Shown here: positions 7,739-16,570 of the stretch, piece after piece
Layout: every line of letters starts with the position of its first letter
How positions within the stretch are numbered: the first letter of the stretch is position 1
NCBI GenBank assembly: GCA_020636025.1
Contig: JACJYQ010000002.1
Location: forward strand, 310,001 to 374,000
Origin: Lewinellaceae bacterium
GTDB lineage: Bacteria; Bacteroidota; Bacteroidia; Chitinophagales; Saprospiraceae
DNA length: 64,000 bases
Direction of reading: 5' to 3'
Notes under the pieces: generated by a model
What the model was told of the DNA's origin: nothing
What the model saw: only the letters and a program-made list of their open reading frames with translations
Database searches by the model: none
Translations under genes and position numbers: made by a program

Positions 7739-10366
7739 ATGAAAAAGATTTCATCCATTCTAATTCTTTTGCAGCTTCTTCATATTAGTTTGTCCGCAAC
7801 GGAATTTGCCTTGATTGACTTTAACAACTATCCAAGTGCCCAATACACCTCTTCCGGTTGCTTCTTCACTATTGATGGCGTTAAAATGAAGTTATATAGC
7901 GACTTCCAGGGTACCAGTCAGATTTGCCATGCCCCTCAGGCAAATGACCAGGTATTTGTTACCAAGATCAACCGCTGCGACCTGCCGCTAAGTACATCGC
8001 CAGGGATCCTGTCAATCAATGCATCCAACGGTTGCGTAGGTGTTAGTATTAAAGTTCAATTCACTGACGGTACTTTTGATTTTTCAGACAACAACCTTTT
8101 AATTGATGAATCCGAAAAATCTATCAAAGAAATTACCATTACGGAAATTGAATGCGGTTTGGCCTGGTTATTCGGAGGACAACAAGACCCCGGTATCCCC
8201 GCAGTTGAAGTATCCTTCTATAAGGATAACTATTCCCTGACATTGCCCGAGAACGAAGCCAAAAACCAGGAAGTTAATTTGCTTTTTGAATGGGTAGGCG
8301 GTAACCAAACCGTTTATCTATTACAGATAGATACCTTGCAAACCTTTAATAATCCCGTTTTTCAGTTTAATGTAACGGGAGGGCAGAAATTCGTGTCCGG
8401 ATTAAAAAACAATACAACTTATTACTGGAGGGTTAAACAGATAACTGCCTACTGCCCAAATGCCTGGTCTGAAACCTGGATGTTTTCAACCATTGCAAAA
8501 CTCAATATTTTCAGAAATGTGTTGGAATCAAATTCAAAATATCTTTATCAAAGCATCACATCGGATGAGCAGCAAGTATATGAATATGATATGCTGGCAG
8601 ACGCCAGTATATCTATGACCATTCAATATAACCGAGGTTTTATTCAAATACGGGATGGCGCAGGCAAGGAGATCTCGGGGGAAATTATCTCCTCCATAGA
8701 AAATGGACTGATTAATATAAGTTATGAATCGCCTCATATTTTTGAAAAAAATAAGGTTGTGTATTTGGATTTCAAGCACAGGCTGGATCTTACAGAGCCT
8801 GATTTAGTGGTTAAACTCAACATCAAACCCACACCTGTTGTGTTGCTTCATGGTGAGTATTCCTCTTCAGCTCAATCATGGGAGAGCCTTTATACGGCGT
8901 TGGTTGATGGAGGATGGAGCCCTGATTACATCATCAGCCCTGACTATAACAACAGCGTTTCTTTTACCGAATCTTCCAATCTGGTGGAGGGTTATATTGA
9001 CCAGGCATTATACAAAATCCGAACGCTCAATGATGATTTTGGCAACAAAATCAGCTTGGTAGGGCATGGTATGGGTGGATTAGTTATCAAGAATTACTTA
9101 AACAATAATAGTGACCAAAAAAACACATCAAGAATAATTACAATAAATACTCCACATTTTGGTACGCCGATGGCTAACCTGATGACTGAATATGAAATTA
9201 TGAATTGGGTTGGGCGGCAGTGCCTGGCCTATGCGGGAGTTACGGATAATAATAATGGATTAGCCGATTTGAATAATGGGGCCATGCAAAGTTTGAGAAC
9301 AGACAATCCGGATTTGCTTGCGCTCAATGGTGTTGGCAGTAATATTCCTGCCCATGCCATGGCATCCCAAACTGATTGGGCATGTCAAAGTGATTTTTTG
9401 GAGACTCTTGCAGAAGCTACTATTTTGGCGCCTCTTAGAGCTTGGGTGGTAGGTTTTGAAATTTGTGAAAATATATACAGCTACATCGTAGAAAATGAAT
9501 TGCCAACAAACCAGTTGTTTTGTGCGTTGGATTATGCTTTATTGCAGGAATCAAATGACGGATTTGTAGGGGTAAGCAGTCAATTGGGCAACCTCGGAGG
9601 GAGTGCAATCACCAATACGCTCGGTTATGATTACGATTTTACCCATTTTAAAAACCCTCAACAGTTTTTAACCGTAATGAGCACAAAAGAATTGCTCGAA
9701 ACGGATAGTGAAGGCAGTTCTTTCAGCAAGAATGGGTTTAGACCCGCCGGAATAGACACCCTGGGCATCAACCCTCCACAAGAGGACGTAATTTTATCCG
9801 ATACAATTGTGGAAATTAATATTGAAAATCTTCAAGATCAAGATACCATCTGCGCATCCCTTAACTCAAAAATCAGCGTAACGGGAAATGATTCAACCAA
9901 CCGGCTTATGATTATCTATTTCTATGGAAATGATACCATAATGTTGGATTCCATCCGCTATGGAACATACGATTTTACCATCCCATACCTAATAGACTAT
10001 GAGGGCGACTTAAAAATAGGGCTTGTTGGATCTGATGGCAATGGACATTTTGATTACAAGACCCTGGATCTCTTTGTCAGAAACTGTACAAATAAAAGCA
10101 GTAGTCCGGAACGAAAGTTGTTTTGCTCTGTGTATCCAAATCCAATGAAAAAATCATTGCAAATAGAAGGCGCTGGAGAAAACTTGCACCTCATTAAACT
10201 TTATCTGCGGAGCGTTACCGGACAGGTTTTTGTAGAACAGGAATTGTCTTCCAATCAAGGCACATTCAGAAGTGAAATAAACTCAGAAGCATTGCCACCC
10301 GGCATTTACTATCTCACTGTTTATTCAGATTTGGATATCTATACAAAAAAGGTGATAAAAATATAG
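7739..10366 (+). CDS. T9SS-secreted lipase-fold protein lacking the catalytic serine
   Basis: 875 residues from the ATG at 7739, chosen because it starts a good signal peptide (MKKISSILILLQLLHISLSA); the frame extends upstream to 7622. The first ~270 residues include a fibronectin-like segment (TTYYWRVKQI). Around residues 360-640 is a PGAP1/triacylglycerol-lipase-like alpha/beta hydrolase: VVLLHGEYSSSAQSWESL, then SLVGHGMGGLV. Family members have GHSMGG; here the nucleophile position is Gly444 (GGT at 9068-9070). The probable Asp607 (NDGFVGVSS) and His636 (DFTHF) of the triad remain. The end (VYPNPMKKSLQI... KKVIKI) is a T9SS type A domain. It is probably a surface binding protein or a recently inactivated lipase. 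Confidence 0.82.
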   Translation: MKKISSILILLQLLHISLSATEFALIDFNNYPSAQYTSSGCFFTIDGVKMKLYSDFQGTSQICHAPQANDQVFVTKINRCDLPLSTSPGILSINASNGCVGVSIKVQFTDGTFDFSDNNLLIDESEKSIKEITITEIECGLAWLFGGQQDPGIPAVEVSFYKDNYSLTLPENEAKNQEVNLLFEWVGGNQTVYLLQIDTLQTFNNPVFQFNVTGGQKFVSGLKNNTTYYWRVKQITAYCPNAWSETWMFSTIAKLNIFRNVLESNSKYLYQSITSDEQQVYEYDMLADASISMTIQYNRGFIQIRDGAGKEISGEIISSIENGLINISYESPHIFEKNKVVYLDFKHRLDLTEPDLVVKLNIKPTPVVLLHGEYSSSAQSWESLYTALVDGGWSPDYIISPDYNNSVSFTESSNLVEGYIDQALYKIRTLNDDFGNKISLVGHGMGGLVIKNYLNNNSDQKNTSRIITINTPHFGTPMANLMTEYEIMNWVGRQCLAYAGVTDNNNGLADLNNGAMQSLRTDNPDLLALNGVGSNIPAHAMASQTDWACQSDFLETLAEATILAPLRAWVVGFEICENIYSYIVENELPTNQLFCALDYALLQESNDGFVGVSSQLGNLGGSAITNTLGYDYDFTHFKNPQQFLTVMSTKELLETDSEGSSFSKNGFRPAGIDTLGINPPQEDVILSDTIVEINIENLQDQDTICASLNSKISVTGNDSTNRLMIIYFYGNDTIMLDSIRYGTYDFTIPYLIDYEGDLKIGLVGSDGNGHFDYKTLDLFVRNCTNKSSSPERKLFCSVYPNPMKKSLQIEGAGENLHLIKLYLRSVTGQVFVEQELSSNQGTFRSEINSEALPPGIYYLTVYSDLDIYTKKVIKI

Positions 10367-10390
10367 TAGGAATTCAGGCTGTAGCCAAGT

Positions 10391-10492
10391 ATAGTCACCG
10401 CAAAGTGGTTGTGAAAACACTTGTCATACTGAACGCTGTGAATCAATGATTTAGCCGCAGTCGATTTTCAAAACCAAACAGCGTGAAGTATA
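10391..10492 (+). repeat. 102-bp dispersed repeat, full copy A
   Basis: This matches 31303-31404 at 99 of 102 positions and in length. It contains imperfect inverted arms (CATACTGAACGCTGT at 10425-10439 against ACAGCGTGAAGTATA at 10478-10492, 12 of 15 pairing) and small internal dyads (CCGCAAAGTGG, GTGAAAACAC). It starts 25 bases after the lipase-fold gene. No coding capacity is seen. Confidence 0.85.
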
Positions 10493-10581
10493 TGTCGGTT
10501 TTCATTGTCATAAATTCCACCAGAATTAGGCTAAGAAGTATATGATGCTACATTACCTTAATCAAAAAATCCCATACTCTA

Positions 10582-11805
10582 GTGGCATTTGAACACCAAA
10601 ACCAGGTGGCAACGCTGGTTGATTTGGTTAATCACTCACTCCCCGCGTGCGTTTTAACCAGCGCTCGTTTGCTTATCTGGATGCTTGCATTTCTTTGCAA
10701 CCTATCTGCACAACAACCCTTTCAGGTAGATTCTTTGTTCGACAAACGCCAACCCGAAACCCTCGGCCTGGCGTTTGTCAACAGCCTTGAAACCATCACC
10801 ATCTTTGCTCCAGATTCAGTAGAGAATCGCTATAACCACGGAGTGGTTTTATTCCCTTTTAAAGGCAAGTTGTATGCCCAATGGCAAAGTGCTAAAGAAG
10901 ATGAGGATGCGCCTGATACTCAGGTGTTTTATAGTTGTAGTGAAGATGAAAGGCAATGGTCACGACCAGTGGCCTTAACAGAAAAATGGACCGAAGGGAT
11001 ACGCACCAGCGGGGGTTGGTGGGGCTATGAAGACACTTTGGTAGCGTACATCAACTGCTGGCCAAATTCAGAAAATGGCGTTAAAGAAGGGTACGCGGAA
11101 TATCTGTTTTCAGTTGATGGTTTCCATTGGCATAAGGGAGGGGCCGTAATGAGCGCAAGTGGAAAAGCCATACCGGGCATCATCGAACAGGATGTACACG
11201 CTTTGCCTAATGGCCGCATTGTCACGGCCTTCCATCTCCAACCCGGTTTGAAGGCAACACCTTTTTATACTGATGACCCTTCAGGTATCAGGGGTTGGAA
11301 AGCCGGAGATCTGCCGCATTTGCCCGGCGAACCCACAATGAGCCGGGAGATAGAACCCAGCTGGTTCCGGCGAAAAGACTCTTGCCTGGTGATGGTTTTC
11401 CGAGACCAGCAAAGCAGTTTCAAAAAGCTGGCTAGCGTAAGTTGTGATCAAGGCCTCACATGGACACTTCCCGAGCTCGTAAACACACCGGATTCAAGGG
11501 CCAAACAAAGCGCTGGAAACCTGCCAGATGGCACGGCCTTTATGGTAAATAACCCCACAGGAAACAAAAACCGATTTCCATTGGTCATTACACTGAGCCC
11601 TGACGGGTGTATATTCAACAAGGCTTTTCTCCTGCGAAGCGGTGGAAGCGATCTCCAGCCCATGCGATTTTCAGGGAAATACAAACGACCAGGATACAGC
11701 TATCCGAAGAGTGTTGTCTGGGGCGATTTTCTGTACGTAGGTTATGCTACCAATAAAGAAGATGTGGAGCTTACACGTGTACCATTGTCTGTATTAGGTT
11801 ATTGA
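10582..11805 (+). CDS. Secreted BNR-type propeller protein (sialidase superfamily)
   Basis: 407 residues if read from GTG 10582. A hydrophobic export segment lies at residues ~28-45 (LLIWMLAFLCNLSAQQ), so the true start is probably one of the GTG/TTG codons closer to it; the start is uncertain. The mature part has Asp-box-like strands (YSCSEDERQWSRPVAL, SVSCDQGLTWTLPELV) and a final blade ending VVWGDFLYVGYATNKEDVE, as in exo-alpha-sialidase-like proteins of Bacteroidota. No T9SS domain is present, so it is probably periplasmic or released. Substrate unknown. Confidence 0.72.
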   Translation: MAFEHQNQVATLVDLVNHSLPACVLTSARLLIWMLAFLCNLSAQQPFQVDSLFDKRQPETLGLAFVNSLETITIFAPDSVENRYNHGVVLFPFKGKLYAQWQSAKEDEDAPDTQVFYSCSEDERQWSRPVALTEKWTEGIRTSGGWWGYEDTLVAYINCWPNSENGVKEGYAEYLFSVDGFHWHKGGAVMSASGKAIPGIIEQDVHALPNGRIVTAFHLQPGLKATPFYTDDPSGIRGWKAGDLPHLPGEPTMSREIEPSWFRRKDSCLVMVFRDQQSSFKKLASVSCDQGLTWTLPELVNTPDSRAKQSAGNLPDGTAFMVNNPTGNKNRFPLVITLSPDGCIFNKAFLLRSGGSDLQPMRFSGKYKRPGYSYPKSVVWGDFLYVGYATNKEDVELTRVPLSVLGY

Positions 11806-11905
11806 TTCAATCCCTTCATCTTGTAGGGTTGGTGTTTTCTAAATCTGACTATCCGCATATTGTACAGTATTGTATCAGAATGCAGTATTGGTATTCGATT
11901 TACTT

Positions 11906-11973
11906 AGTGGTCGGACGGCTGGGAGCCGTCTGACCACTAGCGCCTATCGTCAGACAGCTCCCAGCCGTCCGAC
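11906..11973. repeat. REP-like pair of inverted palindromes
   Basis: The first unit (11906-11938) is a hairpin with 15-bp arms around GGG and one mispair. The second unit (11949-11973) is an inverted copy: GTCGGACGG...GTCTGAC at 11910-11934 pairs with 11949-11973 at 24 of 25 positions. Each unit is a palindrome and the pair forms a larger one, the arrangement of REP/BIME elements. It lies in a 317-base intergenic gap between convergent genes. Confidence 0.8.
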
Positions 11974-12064
11974 GATTAAGTTAAATCCAACGCTATTCAG
12001 TAACCAGAGCAGAGTAGCAAAATGGATTACTGTACAATAACCGTATAGTCAATTTTCTAAATTC

Positions 12065-12100
12065 AAAAACAGGATCAGAGCCCCGAGGGACTCTGATCCT
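12065..12100 (-). terminator. Rho-independent terminator of the DUF4595-like lipoprotein gene
   Basis: Perfect 10-bp arms AGGATCAGAG (12071-12080) and CTCTGATCCT (12091-12100). Read on the minus strand the stem is followed by GTTTTTG. It lies 23 bases beyond the stop of the minus-strand gene at 12123. Confidence 0.8.
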
Positions 12101-12122
12101 GGAAAAAACGCCCGATATTTTC

Positions 12123-12884
12123 TTACTTGAACTCGTAATTCAAATTATAGATTTTACCATCCGAATATGTCGCTGTACAGGTTACCGGGTAGCCTTCGCT
12201 GTCGAATGTGTAAACATCATTTACATACCAACCTGAGCTGGCTATGTACTTGGTATGCAGGTTTTTGTTGGGTTTTCCGGCAAAGGTGTTGGCACCCGCG
12301 AAATCGGTCCATTTCAATCCGATTTTATTTGGTTTCGTAGATGAATATTCATAGGTTCCACCATATTCAAATACACCATCCTTATACGTTTTAACACCCG
12401 TCAGATTACCATTGGTATAGGTGTATTCTACCTTGTACGTGTATAAGTTTTCGTAAACACTGGTCTTCCGGATTAAATACCCATCGCTATTATACTCAAA
12501 AGTGAATTCAATATTATTGAAAATAGCTGGGTTATAATTGGAAACCCCTGTTGCTTTAATCACATTACCTGCTGAGTTCAATACCCCCTTGAAGTTAAAC
12601 ACCTGACGGTTATCTGATGTACGAAACTCTGTAGCCCAAACTTCGTTGCCAATATAACTGTAGGTGAATACGTCGTCCCCGTCAACATACTTAATTACAC
12701 GCCCCTTGTCGTCGTATTCATAATAAGATGGATCGGACTGATTGTTATCATATTTGAGACTAACCAGTTGTTTGCCAGATGACGGGGAAATAGTGGAACC
12801 ATTGTTATTGGGTTTGGTATCGTCTTTTTTACAAGCGCCAAAAGCAAGTAATACAAGCAAAGCAAAAATTGAAATGTTTTTCAT
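12123..12884 (-). CDS. DUF4595/YD-like lipoprotein
   Basis: 253 residues with a lipoprotein signal (MKNISIFALLVLLAFGACKK; Cys18 lipidated) and a polar linker (KKDDTKPNNNGS). The rest consists of Tyr/Asp-rich strands of the YEYDDKGRVIKY and FTFEYNSDGYLIRKT type, the repeating pattern of Bacteroidota lipoproteins labelled DUF4595 and related to YD/Rhs strands. It is likely at the inner face of the outer membrane or surface exposed. Function unknown. A strong terminator follows, so it appears to be a single-gene unit. Confidence 0.75.
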   Translation of the reverse strand: MKNISIFALLVLLAFGACKKDDTKPNNNGSTISPSSGKQLVSLKYDNNQSDPSYYEYDDKGRVIKYVDGDDVFTYSYIGNEVWATEFRTSDNRQVFNFKGVLNSAGNVIKATGVSNYNPAIFNNIEFTFEYNSDGYLIRKTSVYENLYTYKVEYTYTNGNLTGVKTYKDGVFEYGGTYEYSSTKPNKIGLKWTDFAGANTFAGKPNKNLHTKYIASSGWYVNDVYTFDSEGYPVTCTATYSDGKIYNLNYEFK

Positions 12885-13170
12885 GATTCTTTTTAGTTAA
12901 TGGATTTTGCAGGTCTTTTTTATGCCCCGCGATTGTTTGATGACACAAAAGTCTAGCGACGGCACTTCCCTGGAAAATTTTTCAGAGCCAGTCAGGGCTG
13001 AAAAAAACTGAAGCGTAGGAAATTTCAATTGAAGCGTTTTGGGAGGAAATAAAACTGCCATTCTATACTCAACACCTATTATCCACCGCACTTGTGTCTT
13101 GCGACCTACGGTTCACACACTAAATTGCTTGATAATCAGATCATTGCTATAGACATGAGTAGATGCTTCA

Positions 13171-13212
13171 GATTAAATGAACAAATGATTAAATGAACAA
13201 ATGATTAAATGA
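13171..13212. repeat. 16-bp tandem repeat, ~2.6 units
   Basis: GATTAAATGAACAAAT occurs at 13171-13186 and 13187-13202, followed by a partial third unit (GATTAAATGA). It lies in the centre of the fold-back element. Confidence 0.85.
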
Positions 13213-13290
13213 TCATATGATTGCTGAAGGGATTTTCGAAGGTTGATTGATAAAAAAGTGTAAGCCGAAATTGTGTTGCGCTTGGTCAAA

Positions 13291-13369
13291 AGACACAAGC
13301 GCGGCGAAATATGCATACCGTAGGTCGCAAGACACAAGTGTGACGAATAGGACAAAACCGCGACGAAAT
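13291..13369. repeat. Three imperfect 20-bp direct repeats
   Basis: Similar segments begin at 13291 (AGACACAAGCGCGGCGAAAT), 13330 (AGACACAAGTGTGACGAATA) and 13350 (GGACAAAACCGCGACGAAAT). They overlap the right inner arm of the fold-back element. Confidence 0.55.
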
Positions 13370-13477
13370 CCCGCCAATTTTGCATAACAATCATACCAGC
13401 ATACGCTTCAATTGAAATTTGCTACGCTTCATTTGAATAAATTGCCAACAGGACATCCATTAAGCTAAATTTGCCTG

Positions 13478-16400
13478 ATGAGCCGGAAGTTCTGTTCTCT
13501 CCATTGCCTTATTATTTTAATCGGCCTTGCCTATTCAGCTGTGGCTCAGGAGCCTGGCTTGCGTGTCAGTCCGCTTGAGTCTTCCGTATATCTGGAGAAT
13601 GCAGAAGTCTCCGATTTTATTCAGGATAAAACAGGTTTTATCTGGATTGCCAGTTCCGATGGATTGTTGCGTTATGATGGTTATGGCTTTCGGGTATTTC
13701 GAAACATTCCCGGCGACAGCAGTTCTATTTCAGGCAACAATGTTTTATGCCTGAAGGAAGATTCAGATGGAAATATTTGGGCTGGTTTGGCAAGAGGTGG
13801 TGTGAGTTGCTACGAAAGAAAAACAGGGCGCTTCAGAAACTACCCGTTTACCCGGAATTTACAACCCATAACAGCCTCTGTAAGCAGCTTGTTTTTTGAT
13901 AGTAATGGAGAACTTTGGACAGGTGTTGGTGCCAATGGCATTGTGCATTTGAACAAACTAACAGGCGAATTCCAAAAATTTGATCTGGTTACCAGCGAAA
14001 CAGCCCCTCATCTCGATAACAGCATTATTGACAATTACAATGCCGCCTGTGGAATATGGGAAGATGAAAACGGAATTTTCTGGATATGTACTTCCGACGA
14101 TCTTTACCGTTTTGATCCGAAAACCGGCCTTGGAGAGCCCCAAAGAGCACATAAAGTTAAGCCTGGAGAATACCTGAGAAACCAGGCATATTCCCTGCAG
14201 CCCGATGGTGACTTGTTGTGGATTGGTGGTTGGGAAAGTGGCTTGCGTTGCTTCAATCGAAAAACCGGAGAGTGGAAACAATTTTTCTATGAAGCCGAAG
14301 CCGCGGACAATGCGGTTCCCAATGTGATCAGTAGAATTGTCGCTAAAAGTCAGGATGAAATCTGGGTATTAGCCTGGCAAAAAGGACTCGGTATATTCAA
14401 CAAGAAAACCGAAAAATTCTTCTTTTACTCCGAGCATCCTGACATATACCCCGAAGTTCCGCTTGGCACCTACCATCATTTTATTGAAGATGCACAGCAC
14501 AATATCTGGATCAGGGTAAATTCAGGTATAATGCGCTTTCAGCCGAAGCAAGGGTCCTTTCAGGTCAACAGACTTCAGGTTGCGCGGCGGGATAATTCCG
14601 GAACATTTGTCGTTACCTGCTTCCTGGAAGACAGGGAAGGCCGATATCTGTTTATTGGCACCCATTATTCCGACGGCTTGATATTGGTGGATAAAAAAAC
14701 CGGGAAACATAGGGTTTTGAATGTGGACGGACATCCACCCACAGAAGAAGAGCGTTTTATAAACCGAATAAAGCAAGACAATGATGGAGGGATCTGGGTA
14801 CTTACCAGCAAGTATATTCTGCGCTTCAATCCCAAAACCTTGCAGCTTGAAAAGCCCAGGCAACCACCTCTTTATTCTACAATCAGTACATCAAATTATT
14901 ACAACGATTTCGACATTGATGCGGGAGGTACGCTGTGGATATGTACCCAATTTCTTGGCATAATATCTTATGATCCTATCTCTGGAAAAAGCAGACAATT
15001 CATAGCTGATAAAAAGGATCCCAATGCCGTTTCAACCAACGTAATCGGCTCAATCCAGGTGGACAGGGTATCGCGCGTTTGGTTTGGAAGCAGAAATGAA
15101 ACCACCTATGGTTATTATTTGCCGGGAGAAAACCGCTTTGAGTATTTAAATGCCGATGGCCATGCAGACTCCGAGCTGTATTCCCTGCGATTAAACAGTT
15201 TTTATGCCGATAAAAAAGGTGACATCTGGGCCAGTACAGAATCGGGATTAATGCACTTTGATTGTTCGGGACAACAGCCTGTGTTGCTGCATAACTACGG
15301 CTTGAAAGACGGGCTAAACTCCGAACATGTAATCCGTAGTTGTCTGGATAATTCCGGAGCGGTATGGGGCATCGCCCGTCGCAAACTATTTCGGATTGAT
15401 CCGGTAAGCAACCGGATAACAGAATATGGCCAGGAAGAGGGCATCGACTTTCCCCTCGTAGATACATGGTTATCCATGAATGGAAACATGTATTTGCCTA
15501 CTGTTAATGGCTATGTTCGTTTTCACCCCGATTCGCTTCAGGTTGTTAAAGCATCCAATCCGTTAATCATTACTTCCTTTAAGGTTGATGATGCAGAAAT
15601 GATTCAAGGCAGTGAGGGCACCATTTCAGAAGCTTTAATTGTGCCTGCCGATAGCCGTTTTTTTTCATTTGAGTTTGCCTGTCTTGATATGTCGAACGGT
15701 GAGAACCTTCAGTATGAATACAAGCTGGAAAATTATGATAAACAATGGTTCAGAGCAGGAAGCAGCCATTTTGTAAACTACACCAATATCCCGGCTGGTC
15801 GCTACAACTTTCAGGTAAAACTCCAGGGTGCCGACGACAGCGAAGCGATCTCGGTGCCTTTGCAAGTATACGAGCCTTTTTACCGAAGCATCTGGTTTAT
15901 CATCATAGTAGTTATTGCGCTGCTTATGCTGGTTGCCTGGTTTTTTCTGCATCGCCTTGCACATGATAAACAGGTACGTGCATTAAAAAACAAAACGCAA
16001 CTGCTGGAAAAGGAAAAAGCGGTGGTCAATTATGAAAGCCTGAAGCAACAACTAAACCCACATTTTCTGTTCAATTCACTCACTTCTTTGGGTAGCCTGA
16101 TTCAATTGGACCCAAAAGCAGCTTCCGGGTTTTTAGATAACCTGAGTAAAAGCTATCGCTACATATTAAAAAGCAGCGAGCAGGAACTGGTTCCGCTTTC
16201 TGAGGAGCTCAAGTTTACCGGCGCATTTGTACAACTTCAAAAAACCCGTTTCAGCAAAGGGCTGGAGGTCAATTTCCAGGTAGAGGAAGAACATTTGTAC
16301 AAGAAAATTGTGCCGGTAACGGTACAAAACCTGATCGAAAACGCCATCAAACACAACATTGTGGATGAAGACAGTCCGCTGATCATTGAGGTGTTTGTAT

Positions 16401-16570
16401 CGGATGATTACCTGATTGTGCGCAACAACCTGCAGAAGAAAAAATTCGTAGAGACAAGTAACCGCAAAGGGATTGTCAATCTCAAATCGTTTTACGGCTA
16501 TTTGTCAGACCGAAAAATTCTCATTGAGGAAGATGAACAGCATTACACCATTAAAATTCCATTGCTATGA
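13478..16570 (+). CDS. LytS-type sensor histidine kinase with Reg_prop propeller
   Basis: 1030 residues. A signal peptide (ends AYSAVAQ) is followed by about fourteen Reg_prop blades (FIQDKTGFIWIASSDGLLRYDGY and similar) making a double propeller, then a Y_Y_Y domain (residues ~690-790), one transmembrane segment near 805-825 (SIWFIIIVVIALLMLVAWFF), and a cytoplasmic LytS-like kinase. His862 in LKQQLNPHFLFNSL is the phospho-acceptor and NLIENAIKHN is the ATP-site N-box. Known relatives sense periplasmic signals, often glycans, and act through LytTR regulators. Its TGA overlaps the next ATG by four bases, so it is coupled to the regulator. Confidence 0.92.
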   Translation: MSRKFCSLHCLIILIGLAYSAVAQEPGLRVSPLESSVYLENAEVSDFIQDKTGFIWIASSDGLLRYDGYGFRVFRNIPGDSSSISGNNVLCLKEDSDGNIWAGLARGGVSCYERKTGRFRNYPFTRNLQPITASVSSLFFDSNGELWTGVGANGIVHLNKLTGEFQKFDLVTSETAPHLDNSIIDNYNAACGIWEDENGIFWICTSDDLYRFDPKTGLGEPQRAHKVKPGEYLRNQAYSLQPDGDLLWIGGWESGLRCFNRKTGEWKQFFYEAEAADNAVPNVISRIVAKSQDEIWVLAWQKGLGIFNKKTEKFFFYSEHPDIYPEVPLGTYHHFIEDAQHNIWIRVNSGIMRFQPKQGSFQVNRLQVARRDNSGTFVVTCFLEDREGRYLFIGTHYSDGLILVDKKTGKHRVLNVDGHPPTEEERFINRIKQDNDGGIWVLTSKYILRFNPKTLQLEKPRQPPLYSTISTSNYYNDFDIDAGGTLWICTQFLGIISYDPISGKSRQFIADKKDPNAVSTNVIGSIQVDRVSRVWFGSRNETTYGYYLPGENRFEYLNADGHADSELYSLRLNSFYADKKGDIWASTESGLMHFDCSGQQPVLLHNYGLKDGLNSEHVIRSCLDNSGAVWGIARRKLFRIDPVSNRITEYGQEEGIDFPLVDTWLSMNGNMYLPTVNGYVRFHPDSLQVVKASNPLIITSFKVDDAEMIQGSEGTISEALIVPADSRFFSFEFACLDMSNGENLQYEYKLENYDKQWFRAGSSHFVNYTNIPAGRYNFQVKLQGADDSEAISVPLQVYEPFYRSIWFIIIVVIALLMLVAWFFLHRLAHDKQVRALKNKTQLLEKEKAVVNYESLKQQLNPHFLFNSLTSLGSLIQLDPKAASGFLDNLSKSYRYILKSSEQELVPLSEELKFTGAFVQLQKTRFSKGLEVNFQVEEEHLYKKIVPVTVQNLIENAIKHNIVDEDSPLIIEVFVSDDYLIVRNNLQKKKFVETSNRKGIVNLKSFYGYLSDRKILIEEDEQHYTIKIPLL

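Larger units (their letters stand above)
13010..13430. mobile_element. Fold-back (MITE-like) element with nested inverted repeats
   Basis: The outer arms, 13010-13037 and 13403-13430, are inverted copies of 28 bases with one mismatch. Inner arms at 13089-13112 and 13317-13340 are a perfect 24-base inverted pair (CACTTGTGTCTTGCGACC... against ...GGTCGCAAGACACAAGTG). The sequences between the arms are partly complementary (CCTATT next to the inner arm on both sides), so the whole ~420 bases can fold. The centre holds tandem 16-base repeats. No transposase is present, as expected of a non-autonomous element. Confidence 0.72.

Noticed and set aside
13158..13212. Interpretation of the 16-bp repeat as a regulatory iteron
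   Set aside because: Only about 2.6 units and located in the centre of a fold-back element, so it is more simply part of that element.
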